Positions 43,461-52,658 of a DNA stretch of 64,000 nt are shown piece after piece. The DNA is from Lacipirellula parvula. Its GTDB lineage: Bacteria > Planctomycetota > Planctomycetia > Pirellulales > Lacipirellulaceae. Under the pieces are notes generated by a model that worked only from the letters and a program-made list of their open reading frames with translations, made no database searches and was not told where the DNA came from. Every line of letters begins with the position of its first letter. Position 1 is the stretch's first letter. Position numbers and translations under genes: made by a program. The stretch covers positions 5,376,501 through 5,440,500 of the forward strand of contig NZ_AP021861.1 in assembly GCF_009177095.1 (NCBI RefSeq), written 5' to 3'.

Positions 43461-43466
43461 ATTATA
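43461..43466 (-). promoter_or_regulatory. Possible -10 box of the regulator gene
   Basis: TATAAT on the minus strand, 21 bases before the in-frame ATG at 43440 and 114 bases before the ATG at 43347. No matching -35 element was found at 17 bases, so this is only a candidate. Confidence 0.3.
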
Positions 43467-43538
43467 GAGCCACGCTTACCGAACGTCTAACTCGCAACCT
43501 CATGGGCGTACAACATTGCCTAACCCGAAGAAACAGCC

Positions 43539-45581
43539 CTAACCTCCGGTCCAAGCCGATTTGAGCCGCCGGACTTCGAGTTTTTTCACTTCGACCTCGC
43601 CCCCTTGGGCGGTGATCGACGGAGCGGCGTTGCGATCCTGTGGCGCGTAGTAAGCCGCGAAGAATCGTTCGCCGTCGAACGCAAACGACTCGACCGACAA
43701 CCGGTCAATCAAAAAACGTAACTTCACGACGCCGTCGCGCGGCGTCAAATTGTCTAAGACAACGATTTCGGTCGCGTTTCCCCCATCGTCGACCGCCCGC
43801 TGAAGCAAACGCTGCCCCGCGACGTCGTACTTCAGCAACGCTCCCGCCAGACGGATTTCCAAATCTTTCGCCGTTCCCGGGACGAACTCGATTTCGAGGT
43901 CGACCAGATCAAGCGGCGGCTGATCGGCGAGCAAATTCTCACCATCGCTAAGAGTGACGTTTTGGAGCACCGACGATTGGTCGACGAGCTTGCCGATCTC
44001 GTCGATCGGCTGCCCGGCGAGGCGGAGCTCTCCGCCGATGCGCCGCAGCGTCAGCTCGTACGGAAACGCCATTTGTTGGTTGAACGGCAGGCCATACTTC
44101 TCCGCAGCGTTGGGCCCGCCGCGCATCCAACCGATCTGCACGACGCGATCGTCTGGCATGTCGTTAAACGACTGAGCCGCGTAGAAGTTGCCGCCGCCGG
44201 CAACGTGCGGCCCCGACTCGGTGTGGAACTCGCGCCCGTCGAACGTTCCCACCTCGTAGTCGAAGCTGGCGTCGTAGATGACCGCCTTCATCTCGTTCTT
44301 GTCGCCATCGACTGGCAGGAACACCAGATCCATACATTCAAACGCCCATTCGCGATCGAGATCTGAAGCGTGCTCCCAATGCACAAGATCGTCGGAAGTA
44401 AAGAATCGCACCTTTCCTGGGTTCTGCTTCACCCACAGCACCATCACCCACTTGCCGCTCGGCTCGTGCCAGAAGACTTTTGGATCGCGCTCGCCATCGT
44501 CGAATCCCTGATTCTCGACCACCGCGCGGCCGTCGTTCCAATACGACCAAGTCTTACCGCCATCCGTGCTATAGGCCATCGCTTGGTAGAACTTCGGCTT
44601 GCCCGCAAAGGTAAAGAACGCCACGAGCGTTTTCTGATCGCCCCGCTGCTTGCCGAGGCTGTTGTTGTGATCGACGACCGCCGTGCCCGAGAAAATCGTT
44701 CCTGGTTGCCGATCGACCCGATACGGCAGCAGCGCATGATCTTGCTGCGTCCAATGCACCATGTCGGGGCTCGTCGCGTGCCCCCAGGTCATGTTGCCCC
44801 ACACAGGCGCGAGCGGATTGTGCTGAAAGAAGAGATGATACTTCTCGCCGTCGAACATCATCCCGTTGGGATCGTTGAGCCACCCCTTGCGAGCGCTGAA
44901 ATGAAACTGCGGCCGCAACGGCTCGCTGTAGGAATCATCGTCGCCCGGCGAGGCGGGAATACCTTCCTGCAGCGCGAACTCGCCCATCGAACCCGCCGCA
45001 GGCTTGTCGGTCCCGGTGAACGAATCGACGTTAATGTGCCCCCAACCTCCGCGCACATTGTCGTACACGATCAGTTGCGCACGCTTCCCGAGGAAGCGCG
45101 AGACGTCATAGCTGGTCCGCGACATCGTTTCTGAATCGGAGCCCGTGGCAAGATCGATCTCCTCGCCATCGCAGCGGAGCTTCACGCCCGACTTCCCCGC
45201 ATGATTTCCGCCGCCGATCAGGAAACTGATAAACGGCTTCTTAATGGTGAATTCAGGCGAAACGAGCGTACCGACGGCGTCGTCGGTAAAGGCATCGCCT
45301 GGGCGGCCTTCGCGGCCCGTCGCTTTCTCAAATCCGCCAATCCAAAACTCGCCCTCAAGAGCGCTCGATTCGCGACCGCGCACTTGTGGATTGTCGCCCT
45401 TCGTCGGCTGGTGCTGAAACGCATCCCCCTCGACCGCCCAACCTTCGAGGGCTCCGCTCTCGAAGTCTGCGTTGGGAAACAGAAATTCGTCGGCGCGCAC
45501 ACTGGCGGATACAGCAGCTGCCAACAGCGCCGAGAACAACAGAAGCCATTGCGACGAGCGTTGAGTACAAACGTTGAACAT
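43539..45581 (-). CDS. Secreted GH32 fructan hydrolase with N-terminal carbohydrate-binding-like domain
   Basis: A 680-residue protein with a signal peptide (SALLAAAVSASVRA). Residues about 25-190 form a jelly-roll-like domain (NADFESGALEGWAVEGDAF). The GH32 five-bladed propeller follows: catalytic nucleophile Asp in GWLNDPNGMM (about residue 235), the RDPKVFWHE transition-state motif (about 365) and the acid/base Glu in AFECMDLVF (about 414). A C-terminal beta-sandwich completes it. It should cleave levan, inulin or sucrose; the specificity cannot be read off. It begins 30 bases after the stop of the other GH32 gene, so they form one operon. No PEP-CTERM tail. ATG 45581 is preferred to TTG 45596. 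Confidence 0.92.
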   Translation of the reverse strand: MFNVCTQRSSQWLLLFSALLAAAVSASVRADEFLFPNADFESGALEGWAVEGDAFQHQPTKGDNPQVRGRESSALEGEFWIGGFEKATGREGRPGDAFTDDAVGTLVSPEFTIKKPFISFLIGGGNHAGKSGVKLRCDGEEIDLATGSDSETMSRTSYDVSRFLGKRAQLIVYDNVRGGWGHINVDSFTGTDKPAAGSMGEFALQEGIPASPGDDDSYSEPLRPQFHFSARKGWLNDPNGMMFDGEKYHLFFQHNPLAPVWGNMTWGHATSPDMVHWTQQDHALLPYRVDRQPGTIFSGTAVVDHNNSLGKQRGDQKTLVAFFTFAGKPKFYQAMAYSTDGGKTWSYWNDGRAVVENQGFDDGERDPKVFWHEPSGKWVMVLWVKQNPGKVRFFTSDDLVHWEHASDLDREWAFECMDLVFLPVDGDKNEMKAVIYDASFDYEVGTFDGREFHTESGPHVAGGGNFYAAQSFNDMPDDRVVQIGWMRGGPNAAEKYGLPFNQQMAFPYELTLRRIGGELRLAGQPIDEIGKLVDQSSVLQNVTLSDGENLLADQPPLDLVDLEIEFVPGTAKDLEIRLAGALLKYDVAGQRLLQRAVDDGGNATEIVVLDNLTPRDGVVKLRFLIDRLSVESFAFDGERFFAAYYAPQDRNAAPSITAQGGEVEVKKLEVRRLKSAWTGG

Positions 45582-45610
45582 CGATTCAAAAAACAAGGTG
45601 GTGATGGTTG

Positions 45611-48600
45611 CTAGTTGACGTTCATGCTAATCAGTGCAGCACGGCGCCTGCGGCCAACCGCCGCCGCGAAGGGAAACGCCAATACCGCAGCCGAGCAGGT
45701 CGCCGGTTCCGGCACGCTCGCCACGACGGCGCCGACAGTTCCATACCGCACAACGCCGCGCAGAATCACCGGCGCCGCCTGTGCCGATGTTTTACCATAA
45801 TTCCGTTGCCACTTAACGAAGTGGTCGCCGGAGTAAGCCGTGCCGAATCCCGCCTTCCAAGCCTGCAGGTCAAGCGCGTTGACTGCCCCATCGGCATTGA
45901 AATCGCCCTCCAATGGATTGGAAGACAAATAGAATTGGAACTGCAAGTCATCGTCGCCGGCCACGTTGAAGAGACTTCCCAATGTGAACGTCTGCCCCGG
46001 CGCGATCACCAATGCATTGCCCGCAAACGGAACCAATTCTGAGAGGCTTGTCGCGCTCGGGTTCGCTTCTTGCAGTTGGTTAAATCCCTGATCAGCGAGA
46101 CTCGTCCAAGCGCCATTGGCGGGCCGCAGCGCCCCGCTCTGCGAGGTGATCGAGTACCCCAGCAGGCCGACCGCGTAGGTCGAGTCGTTCTTAAGCGTCG
46201 CCTGTCCGCTCAACGGATCGACGGTGATCACCAGGTTGTTCGTCGCGTTGCTGCCCATCAACTCGACGAGCCCATGCTGCACCAGCCCCGTCGCGGTCAG
46301 GTACTCAAACGCATACTCGGTGTTGCGAACCGCCGTCCCGAACTTCGGCGTACCCAGCGCTGCCGTCGGCGCACCAAGAGCCAAACGCCCCGCAGCGCCG
46401 ATCGCCAAACTCCCGACGATGTTGATCTCGCTGATGCTGCTCGCCGTCGGATTCGCCTCCTGCCAATTGACATACTCGCCGCCGGTACGATCGTCGAGAC
46501 TTTGCCAACCGGCGACGTTCAGCCCGTTGGCGTTCGAGTGGATGGAGTACCCTTTAATCGACAACGCACTTCCCGTCGGATTGACGATCGAAGTCGCCCC
46601 CGTATCGGAATTGATCTGCAGCGTCAGCGGCCCGGGAGCGTACACGTCGGGCGTCGCCGCTAGGTCGGGATGAAGCTTCACGAATCGAATTTCGCCGGGC
46701 GTGAGGGCGCTGCCGTAGATCTGCATCTCGTCTACGGCGCCGTCGAACGCGTTCGCGGCGTTTCCGGTCCCCACCATCTGCTTGCCGAGGAACATGGGGC
46801 TATTGTCGTACGCAATCGGCCCGCTTACCGCCCCTTCGCCGGCCGCCGCGAGCTTGCCATCGACGAATAGTTCCAGTCGACCAAGTTCAGCATCGTAGGA
46901 GGCAACGGCATGATGCCAGTCGTTGATCGCCACGGCTTGTTGCGTGACAATCGCCGTCGAACCGCCATTCTCAGTCGACACCAGAAACTTGAGGCGGCCG
47001 TCGGCCAGTTGTTCGAGCCCCCAAGAATTCCCCGCGCTCGCCCGCGACTTGTTGACGATGTTGGCGCTCTGCCCAGCTGCGTCGGGACGAAACCAGAGCG
47101 AAACGCTCATGCTGTCGGCGTTCAGCAGCGAGTTGTCGGGTACGAAAGCGTAGTCGCCGGTGTTGTCGAGGTTCGCGCCGTTGCCTGCGACGCCGCTTCC
47201 GCCCGACGCGATCCCGGAGTTCGACAGCAGCAGGTCGTTGCCCGCTTTGTCAACGAAGCCTGCGGCAAGCGACGGCTCGTTGAAGTTCCACTTGCCGATC
47301 AGCCCTTGCGGCGCGGCCGGTTGCTGCGCTGGCCACGCCGAATTGAGTTCGAACGCCGACAGCGACACGATCCGTGCGTTCCCCCCCGTGGCAAACATGC
47401 CGATCTGCTGATTGCTTGCCGAGGGCAGAAAACCGCTCGTCAACGAAACCGCGCCGCTGTTGCCGAACACTTCCAACGACGACCGGTCGAGCAACAGCTC
47501 CAGGCTGATGCGGCCATTGATCGGCGCGAGCGGCGCCGTTCGCCCCAGCACCGAAAGCGTCTGCGTAGCCACGCTGTAATTGACTTGCGTGCCGCGGATG
47601 TTGAAGCCGAACGACGACGATGTGCCGAGTTCGATCTCGGTCGAGATGTGGAACTGTTCTCCAGCGAGGCCAGCCAACGGGTTGGTTCCTGGCCTGAGCG
47701 TCGTATTGTTGACCGCGTGCTCGGCCCCGTGCAGCGAAGAGATCTCTGCAATCGGCTCGCGATACATCTGGATGCCGTTCGCGGTACTGTGCAGGGTGAG
47801 TTCCACCGGGAAACTCATTTGTTGATTGAACGGCATGCCGGGATAGCTGGCCCCATTCATCCATGCGACCTGAATGCGGCGACCATCGCTCGCCGGCACG
47901 TTGTGCCAAGACTGCGCGGCGTAGAAGTTGGCGCCGTAGTCTTGCGTGAGCTTGCCTTGCGACGGCGAGTCAGGAACGAACGCCGTCCCATTGAATTGCC
48001 CGACCTGATACTTGCCGTCGGCGCCGTAGAGGACCCACCGCTTGTTGTTGGAATTGCCGTCGACGGCCAACTCGAAAATGTCGGGGCATTCGAAGTAGCC
48101 TGGCGTTTCGCTGAGGTACGACCAGTTCTTCATATCTGGCGAACCGTAGAACGCGATGCCCGACGGGCGGGCATTCGTCTCGGCCACCCACAGCGCCTGC
48201 ACCCATTTGTTGGACGCTTCGTGCCAGAAAACCTGCGGATCGCGGTCGTCCTTGTTTGGCGTCGCGGGCAGAATGGGATTACCGCTGTAGTAGCGGAAGC
48301 TATTCCCGCCGTCGGTGCTGTACGCCATTCGCTGATCGAACGAGCCAACCGAGGTGTAGTGCAGCAGCATCGTCGGCGTGTTGCCGACTTGCAGCCCGGC
48401 AGTGTTGGCGTAGTCGATATTCGCCGTGCCGCTGAATTTCACTCCCGTTGGATCGCCGACAATCGCGGGCGACTTCTCCGTCCAATGAATTAGGTCGGGA
48501 CTCGTGGCGTGTCCCCACGACATATTGCCCCAACCCGTTCCAAACGGATTGTGCTGATAGAAAAGGTGGTACTTCCCTTCGAAGTACACGAGACCATTGG

Positions 48601-48748
48601 GGTCGTTCAACCAGCCTTGCTTCGCGCTGAAGTGGAACTGGGGTCGATACTGCTCGTCATACAGTTCGGCAGCAGTCGCGGCATTGCCGTGTACCACTCC
48701 GCTAACTGCCGCGCATGCCAGGACGCCTCGTCGAAACCACGAACGCAT
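45611..48748 (-). CDS. Secreted GH32 fructan hydrolase with LamG, repeat modules, dockerin and PEP-CTERM tail
   Basis: A 1045-residue protein starting at ATG 48748 behind GAGG. Signal peptide to about residue 26 (NAATA). GH32 domain: nucleophile Asp in GWLNDPNGLV (about residue 47), RDPQVFWHE (about 169) and acid/base Glu in YFECPDIF (about 219), with its beta-sandwich to about residue 475. A LamG domain follows (KWNFNEPS..., about 480-690). Two copies of a module with DTGATSIVNP / LSGQATLKND and GYSIHS / GYSITS come next (about 695-930). Then a dockerin-like pair (GDFNADGAVNALDLQAWK) and SVPEPATCSAAVLAFPFAAA with RRRR. It is an anchored or scaffolded fructanase, with the rest as binding or anchoring parts. 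Confidence 0.92.
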   Translation of the reverse strand: MRSWFRRGVLACAAVSGVVHGNAATAAELYDEQYRPQFHFSAKQGWLNDPNGLVYFEGKYHLFYQHNPFGTGWGNMSWGHATSPDLIHWTEKSPAIVGDPTGVKFSGTANIDYANTAGLQVGNTPTMLLHYTSVGSFDQRMAYSTDGGNSFRYYSGNPILPATPNKDDRDPQVFWHEASNKWVQALWVAETNARPSGIAFYGSPDMKNWSYLSETPGYFECPDIFELAVDGNSNNKRWVLYGADGKYQVGQFNGTAFVPDSPSQGKLTQDYGANFYAAQSWHNVPASDGRRIQVAWMNGASYPGMPFNQQMSFPVELTLHSTANGIQMYREPIAEISSLHGAEHAVNNTTLRPGTNPLAGLAGEQFHISTEIELGTSSSFGFNIRGTQVNYSVATQTLSVLGRTAPLAPINGRISLELLLDRSSLEVFGNSGAVSLTSGFLPSASNQQIGMFATGGNARIVSLSAFELNSAWPAQQPAAPQGLIGKWNFNEPSLAAGFVDKAGNDLLLSNSGIASGGSGVAGNGANLDNTGDYAFVPDNSLLNADSMSVSLWFRPDAAGQSANIVNKSRASAGNSWGLEQLADGRLKFLVSTENGGSTAIVTQQAVAINDWHHAVASYDAELGRLELFVDGKLAAAGEGAVSGPIAYDNSPMFLGKQMVGTGNAANAFDGAVDEMQIYGSALTPGEIRFVKLHPDLAATPDVYAPGPLTLQINSDTGATSIVNPTGSALSIKGYSIHSNANGLNVAGWQSLDDRTGGEYVNWQEANPTASSISEINIVGSLAIGAAGRLALGAPTAALGTPKFGTAVRNTEYAFEYLTATGLVQHGLVELMGSNATNNLVITVDPLSGQATLKNDSTYAVGLLGYSITSQSGALRPANGAWTSLADQGFNQLQEANPSATSLSELVPFAGNALVIAPGQTFTLGSLFNVAGDDDLQFQFYLSSNPLEGDFNADGAVNALDLQAWKAGFGTAYSGDHFVKWQRNYGKTSAQAAPVILRGVVRYGTVGAVVASVPEPATCSAAVLAFPFAAAVGRRRRAALISMNVN

Positions 48749-48852
48749 TCTTACCTCTTCTGCCCTACCGCGGCGCATGCCCAGTTTTCCCGGGAGGCCG
48801 CCTCTGTTCCGTTCAGTCGCCCGTCCCTGGCGGTGTCTATCGTTGCCGTGAA

Positions 48853-48895
48853 AAATTAGGCGCGGCCCAGTCCGCTTCTCCAGACTGGGCCGCGC
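48853..48895 (-). terminator. Intrinsic terminator of the minus-strand PEP-CTERM gene
   Basis: Arms 48860-48872 (GCGCGGCCCAGTC) and 48883-48895 (GACTGGGCCGCGC) pair perfectly over 13 bp. On the minus strand they are followed by CTAATTTTT. It lies 8 bases past the stop of the gene at 48904-49716 and is the best intrinsic terminator in the window. Confidence 0.8.
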
Positions 48896-48903
48896 ACCGC
48901 GGG

Positions 48904-49716
48904 TTACCTGCGTCTCCGCAGCAGAAGCGCGCAGAGTCCCGCCCCCGCCAATCCAAGCGATGTTGGTTCCGGGACATTGTTGTAGACGGCTTGCAGCCCG
49001 TTGAATGGACCTTCGCCCGATCCAGCTCCGTGCAAGTAGGAAATCGAGATCCCGCCGTTCGCATCGGCCAGAATGCCATTGAGAACAACGTAATCGCCGC
49101 CCAACGTCAGCGTGTGCGTCACCGGATTGTTGCCGTCGCCGGTGATCGTCCCGGTCGTCGTCGCTGTATGCGTTCCGTTGACGTCGGTCACCGAAAACAT
49201 CGTGTCGCGATTGCTCGTGTCGCCGGCGCCGTACAAGTACAGATTCACCGACGTGCCTGGGGCGAAGCCGCTCAAGTTGACAAACCGGGGCTCGTTAAAT
49301 CCGATGAGATAGTCGCGCATCAGGCCAACGGCATCGGTGGCGACGGCGCCCAAGTTGGGCGAACCTTCCAAGATGGCAAAAGCGCCGGTGTTCGGCTCCC
49401 CGACGCCGACGACATTCACTCCGATGGGCGTCGGTGCGCCGGTTGAGTTCAACAGATTTGATTGGCTCACGCTGGCCGACCACCAACCGAATTCACCGGG
49501 AGGCCCGTGGAACGCGTTGTTGTCGGTTACTTGGACGCCATTCCAAACCGTTCCCGCGTCTGGCGCCGCCGCGGTGCCGCTGTAGAGCACGCTCGTCGCC
49601 CCGCTTGGATGATCGGGATGGAGGCCGAAGTCGATGTTCACCACCGTTGCTTGGGCGGTCGCAGCCGTCGCCAAGAGCGCCAGCGACGCTCCACATGCCA
49701 AAAGATGTCGTTTCAT
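48904..49716 (-). CDS. Exported PEP-CTERM protein without dockerin
   Basis: A 270-residue protein with a signal peptide (LALLATAATAQA) and one beta-rich domain: NIDFGLHPDHPSGATSVLYS, WNGVQVTDNNAFHGPPGEFG, VNLYLYGAGDTSNRDTMFSV and TGDGNNPVTHTLTLGGDYVV. The tail is VPEPTSLGLAGAGLCALLLRRRR. It is a close paralogue of the next gene upstream (49819-50868), which has an added dockerin pair. The role is unknown; similar planctomycete domains are often near glycoside hydrolases and may bind glycans. Confidence 0.78.
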   Translation of the reverse strand: MKRHLLACGASLALLATAATAQATVVNIDFGLHPDHPSGATSVLYSGTAAAPDAGTVWNGVQVTDNNAFHGPPGEFGWWSASVSQSNLLNSTGAPTPIGVNVVGVGEPNTGAFAILEGSPNLGAVATDAVGLMRDYLIGFNEPRFVNLSGFAPGTSVNLYLYGAGDTSNRDTMFSVTDVNGTHTATTTGTITGDGNNPVTHTLTLGGDYVVLNGILADANGGISISYLHGAGSGEGPFNGLQAVYNNVPEPTSLGLAGAGLCALLLRRRR

Positions 49717-49775
49717 GAGATCCCCTCAGATGAGAAACCAAGAGTGAGATAGAACCCTAAGTCCGACTGATCACG

Positions 49776-49803
49776 GCGGCGACTTCCTGCTGGAAGTCGC
49801 CGC
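49776..49803 (-). terminator. Hairpin after the dockerin-bearing paralogue
   Basis: GCGGCGACTTCC (49776-49787), loop TGCT, GGAAGTCGCCGC (49792-49803): a perfect 12-bp stem about 15 bases past the stop of the gene at 49819-50868. No T-run follows on the minus strand. Confidence 0.55.
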
Positions 49804-49818
49804 ACCTCGCCTCGCGCA

Positions 49819-50868
49819 TTAGGCACGCGCCGCCGCACGCTGGCGGCGACGCAGTTGAACCACTCCGCCCATGGCGATCGCGGCCAGCGCGATTCCAGTC
49901 GGCTCCGGCACAACGTCAAACGCACCGGTCGCCGACGGAAAATGCTGTTGCCACTGGGCGAAATCGAAGAAGTCGACGACGCCGTCGCCGACGTTGCCGC
50001 CTTGTGGGCCAGTCAAGTCGCCGAGAGCGCGAGTGGCGCCCGTCGCCTGAAAGTTGCTGCGAATGAGCTGGTAATCCGCCATGTTGACGAGATTGTCGCC
50101 GTTCACGTCGCCAGGCAACACGCCGAAGACCGCCTGCAGACCATTGAAAGGCGCCTCATTGGAGCCGGCGCCATGGAAGTAGCTGATCGTGATCTTGCCC
50201 GTGCCATCGGCAACGACCGCGGGCAGCACGACGTAGTCGCCGCCAAGCGTTAGCGTATGAGTGACGGGATTGTTCCCATCGCCCGTGATTGTTCCCGTCG
50301 TCGTTGCCGAGTGCGAACCATTGGCGTCGACGACGGTGAACAGCGTATCGCGGTTGCTCGTATCGCCCGCACCGTACAAGTAGAGGTCGACTTGCGTGTT
50401 AGGTGCGAATCCGGTGAGTTCAACCTTCTGCGGCACATTGAAACCGATGACGTAGTCCCGCATCAGGTCGACCGCGTTGGTCGCCACGGCGCCGAGATTC
50501 GGCGAACCCTGCAAAATGCCGAACGCGCCGGTGCCGTTCGCTGCGTCCGCGGTTAGCGTGACGCCGATCGAGGTCGCCGCCCCCTGCGAATTCAACAGGT
50601 TTGGCTTCGTGACGTCCGCCGTCCAAAAACCGAACTCGCCGGGAGCCCCTTGGAACGCATTGTTATCCACGACGATGACCGGGTTCCACGTCGTGCCGCC
50701 ATTCGGATCAAACGCAGCCCCAGCGCCGGTGTACGGCGCACTCACGACGCCGCCGGGATGATCGCCCTGCAAACCGAAGTCGATGTTGATCACCGTGGTG
50801 GCGCGGCTCGTCGAAGCGACGAGGGCCACGGCAAGCGTTGCTGCAGCAATGTAGTAAGAACGATTCAT
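49819..50868 (-). CDS. Exported PEP-CTERM protein with dockerin-like pair
   Basis: A 349-residue protein: signal peptide (TLAVALVASTSRA), then the same domain as the neighbour at 48904-49716 (NIDFGLQGDHPGGVVSAPYT, WNPVIVVDNNAFQGAPGEFG, VDLYLYGAGDTSNRDTLFTV, TGDGNNPVTHTLTLGGDYVV). It continues with GDVNGDNLVNMADYQLIRSN and GDGVVDFFDFAQWQQ, a dockerin-like pair, before VPEPTGIALAAIAMGGVVQL with RRRQR. It is the tandem duplicate of its neighbour with the dockerin inserted between domain and tail (or lost from the other). Confidence 0.78.
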   Translation of the reverse strand: MNRSYYIAAATLAVALVASTSRATTVINIDFGLQGDHPGGVVSAPYTGAGAAFDPNGGTTWNPVIVVDNNAFQGAPGEFGFWTADVTKPNLLNSQGAATSIGVTLTADAANGTGAFGILQGSPNLGAVATNAVDLMRDYVIGFNVPQKVELTGFAPNTQVDLYLYGAGDTSNRDTLFTVVDANGSHSATTTGTITGDGNNPVTHTLTLGGDYVVLPAVVADGTGKITISYFHGAGSNEAPFNGLQAVFGVLPGDVNGDNLVNMADYQLIRSNFQATGATRALGDLTGPQGGNVGDGVVDFFDFAQWQQHFPSATGAFDVVPEPTGIALAAIAMGGVVQLRRRQRAAARA

Positions 50869-50945
50869 TGCAAGAGTTCCTTATTGATGATTTATGCTGT
50901 TATTTATTGAGTGGTGTTTATGAGGAGAACCGCGGCGACGGCAAG

Positions 50946-52658
50946 TTAGCGAGCGCTCGCGGCAAAGCGAGTTGACGCTCGCCGCCGATTGGCGACCATC
51001 GCGATGGCGCCCATGGCGAGCAACGCCAGGCTGCCCGGTTCCGGAACTGCCGAGGCGGCTGCCAGCGAGGCAATCGTCTCGTACTTCACCACGCCGTTCG
51101 CAATGGACGAACCGGAAGCGGAAGAAGTCGCCCCCAAGTTGCGTTGCCACGTCAGGAAATCGGCGCCCGTGAGCGTCGTGCCAAACTGGCTCTTCCAAAC
51201 CGTCAGGTCCGCTTGATTGACCGATCCATCGTTGTTGAAATCGCCGGCCAGCGGAGCGGCGTACTGGAACTGCAGCTTCAAGTCGCGCGTTCCGGCGGCG
51301 TTGAACAGGCCGCCCATCGCAAACGATTGTCCCGGCGTCAGGGTGATGCTGTTCGCCTTCAGTGGAATCAACTCGGAGAGATGCGCCGCCGTGGCATTCG
51401 CTTCATCGACGCCCGGCCGCCCCTGATCTTGGAAGCTGCTCCAACTGCCGTTTGCCGGCTTGAGCGAACCGCTCGCCGACAAAATCGAATAGCCTTGCAG
51501 GCTGATCGTCGTCTGCGAACTATTCGTCAGCTTCGCTTGTCCGGAAGCCGGATCGACCGTCAACAGCAGCGAGTTGACTGCCTTCAGCCCGGTGTACTGC
51601 ACGTCGCCGACAACCACCTGCCCCGCCGAGTTCACATACTGAAACTGCAGCGACGGTGCAACGCCGAACGGCAACGATGACGTGTCGAACGGCGTACCGA
51701 GCGATCGCGTGCCAGACGAGAGCGTGAGGTTCGCTTGAGTCGTATTACCCGGAGGAACGGGCCCGCCCAACTCGTTGAGGCTTGAAGTCGACGGCGTGCC
51801 GGCGACATTCCAGCCGCCCCCGAGTTGGGTTGTGAGCGACGACCACGTGGCCGGCTTCAACGAACCAGCCGGGCCGCTGATCCCATAACCCGTGAGAGTG
51901 ATTGCCGCGCCAGTGGGGCTCGATAGCGTGGCGGCGCCAGTGTCGGCGTTGACCGTGAGTCCCAACACAGCCTTCAAATCGAGCCGCAACTGGCGCCCGT
52001 GAGTTCCGCCGTTCACCACGGAGGTTTCCAATCGCCGGCCAAACGCCAACCCCGCCGCCGATGCGTCGAGCGCGAACGCACCGTCGATGTTCGTAGCATC
52101 CGCCAGCACCCAGCCCTGCGGCACGCTCGGCGTGAACCCAAACGACGGACGCAGCGTTCCGCCATTCAAGCTGAGCGTGCCGTTCACGGAAACAAGGCCG
52201 TGGCTCGCTCCGTTGATCGCCGGAGCGTAGACGCCGCCACCGGAGAACGAGGCGCTTTGAGCGGAGAAGGAAGCAGCGGCGCCGGTCAGCGCGAGCGTGC
52301 CGCCGCCCGAAAACGTCGCGGTTCCATTCACATTCGGACCGCTATCGTCGAGCACGAATGCGCCCGATCCGGTGACGCTGAGGCGCGAATTGTTCGTCAC
52401 ATTCACGGCGCCTGCCGGACCATCGGGAGGCGTGATCGTCGCGAGGTTTGAATTGACGATCACCGTGCCGCCGTTAGAGATGTTGGCAACCTCGTCGAAG
52501 GCGCCTGTCGGCAACGCGCCCGTGCTCCAATTGGAAACGGTCGTCCAATTGTTATTGGACGGTCCGCCCTGCCAATTAACGTTTGTTTGGCCTCGAGCGC
52601 TGACCGCCGTCAATCCGGCGATCAAAAGCGCTGCCAGCCGACTCGCTTGCAGCCTCAT
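50946..52658 (-). CDS. Exported PEP-CTERM protein with repeat modules and dockerin-like segment
   Basis: A 570-residue protein with a signal peptide (LLIAGLTAVSARG), a passenger beginning NVNWQGGPSNNNWTTVSNWS with Gly/Ser-rich beta repeats (to about 230), then two copies of the module also found at 23444 and 45611 (NADTGAATLSSPTGAAITLT, GYGISGPAG; DPASGQAKLTNSS, GYSILSASGSL; about 230-470). A dockerin-like pair (GDFNNDGSVNQADLTVWKSQ) and AVPEPGSLALLAMGAIAMVA with RRR end it. GGAAGG lies about nine bases before the ATG. It has the same plan as the protein at 23444-25318. Function unknown; surface display likely. Confidence 0.8.
   Translation of the reverse strand: MRLQASRLAALLIAGLTAVSARGQTNVNWQGGPSNNNWTTVSNWSTGALPTGAFDEVANISNGGTVIVNSNLATITPPDGPAGAVNVTNNSRLSVTGSGAFVLDDSGPNVNGTATFSGGGTLALTGAAASFSAQSASFSGGGVYAPAINGASHGLVSVNGTLSLNGGTLRPSFGFTPSVPQGWVLADATNIDGAFALDASAAGLAFGRRLETSVVNGGTHGRQLRLDLKAVLGLTVNADTGAATLSSPTGAAITLTGYGISGPAGSLKPATWSSLTTQLGGGWNVAGTPSTSSLNELGGPVPPGNTTQANLTLSSGTRSLGTPFDTSSLPFGVAPSLQFQYVNSAGQVVVGDVQYTGLKAVNSLLLTVDPASGQAKLTNSSQTTISLQGYSILSASGSLKPANGSWSSFQDQGRPGVDEANATAAHLSELIPLKANSITLTPGQSFAMGGLFNAAGTRDLKLQFQYAAPLAGDFNNDGSVNQADLTVWKSQFGTTLTGADFLTWQRNLGATSSASGSSIANGVVKYETIASLAAASAVPEPGSLALLAMGAIAMVANRRRASTRFAASAR

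Noticed and set aside
46910-48493. 527-codon open frame on the plus strand inside the GH32 gene
   Set aside because: Antisense shadow; the minus strand encodes an intact GH32 enzyme with catalytic motifs.
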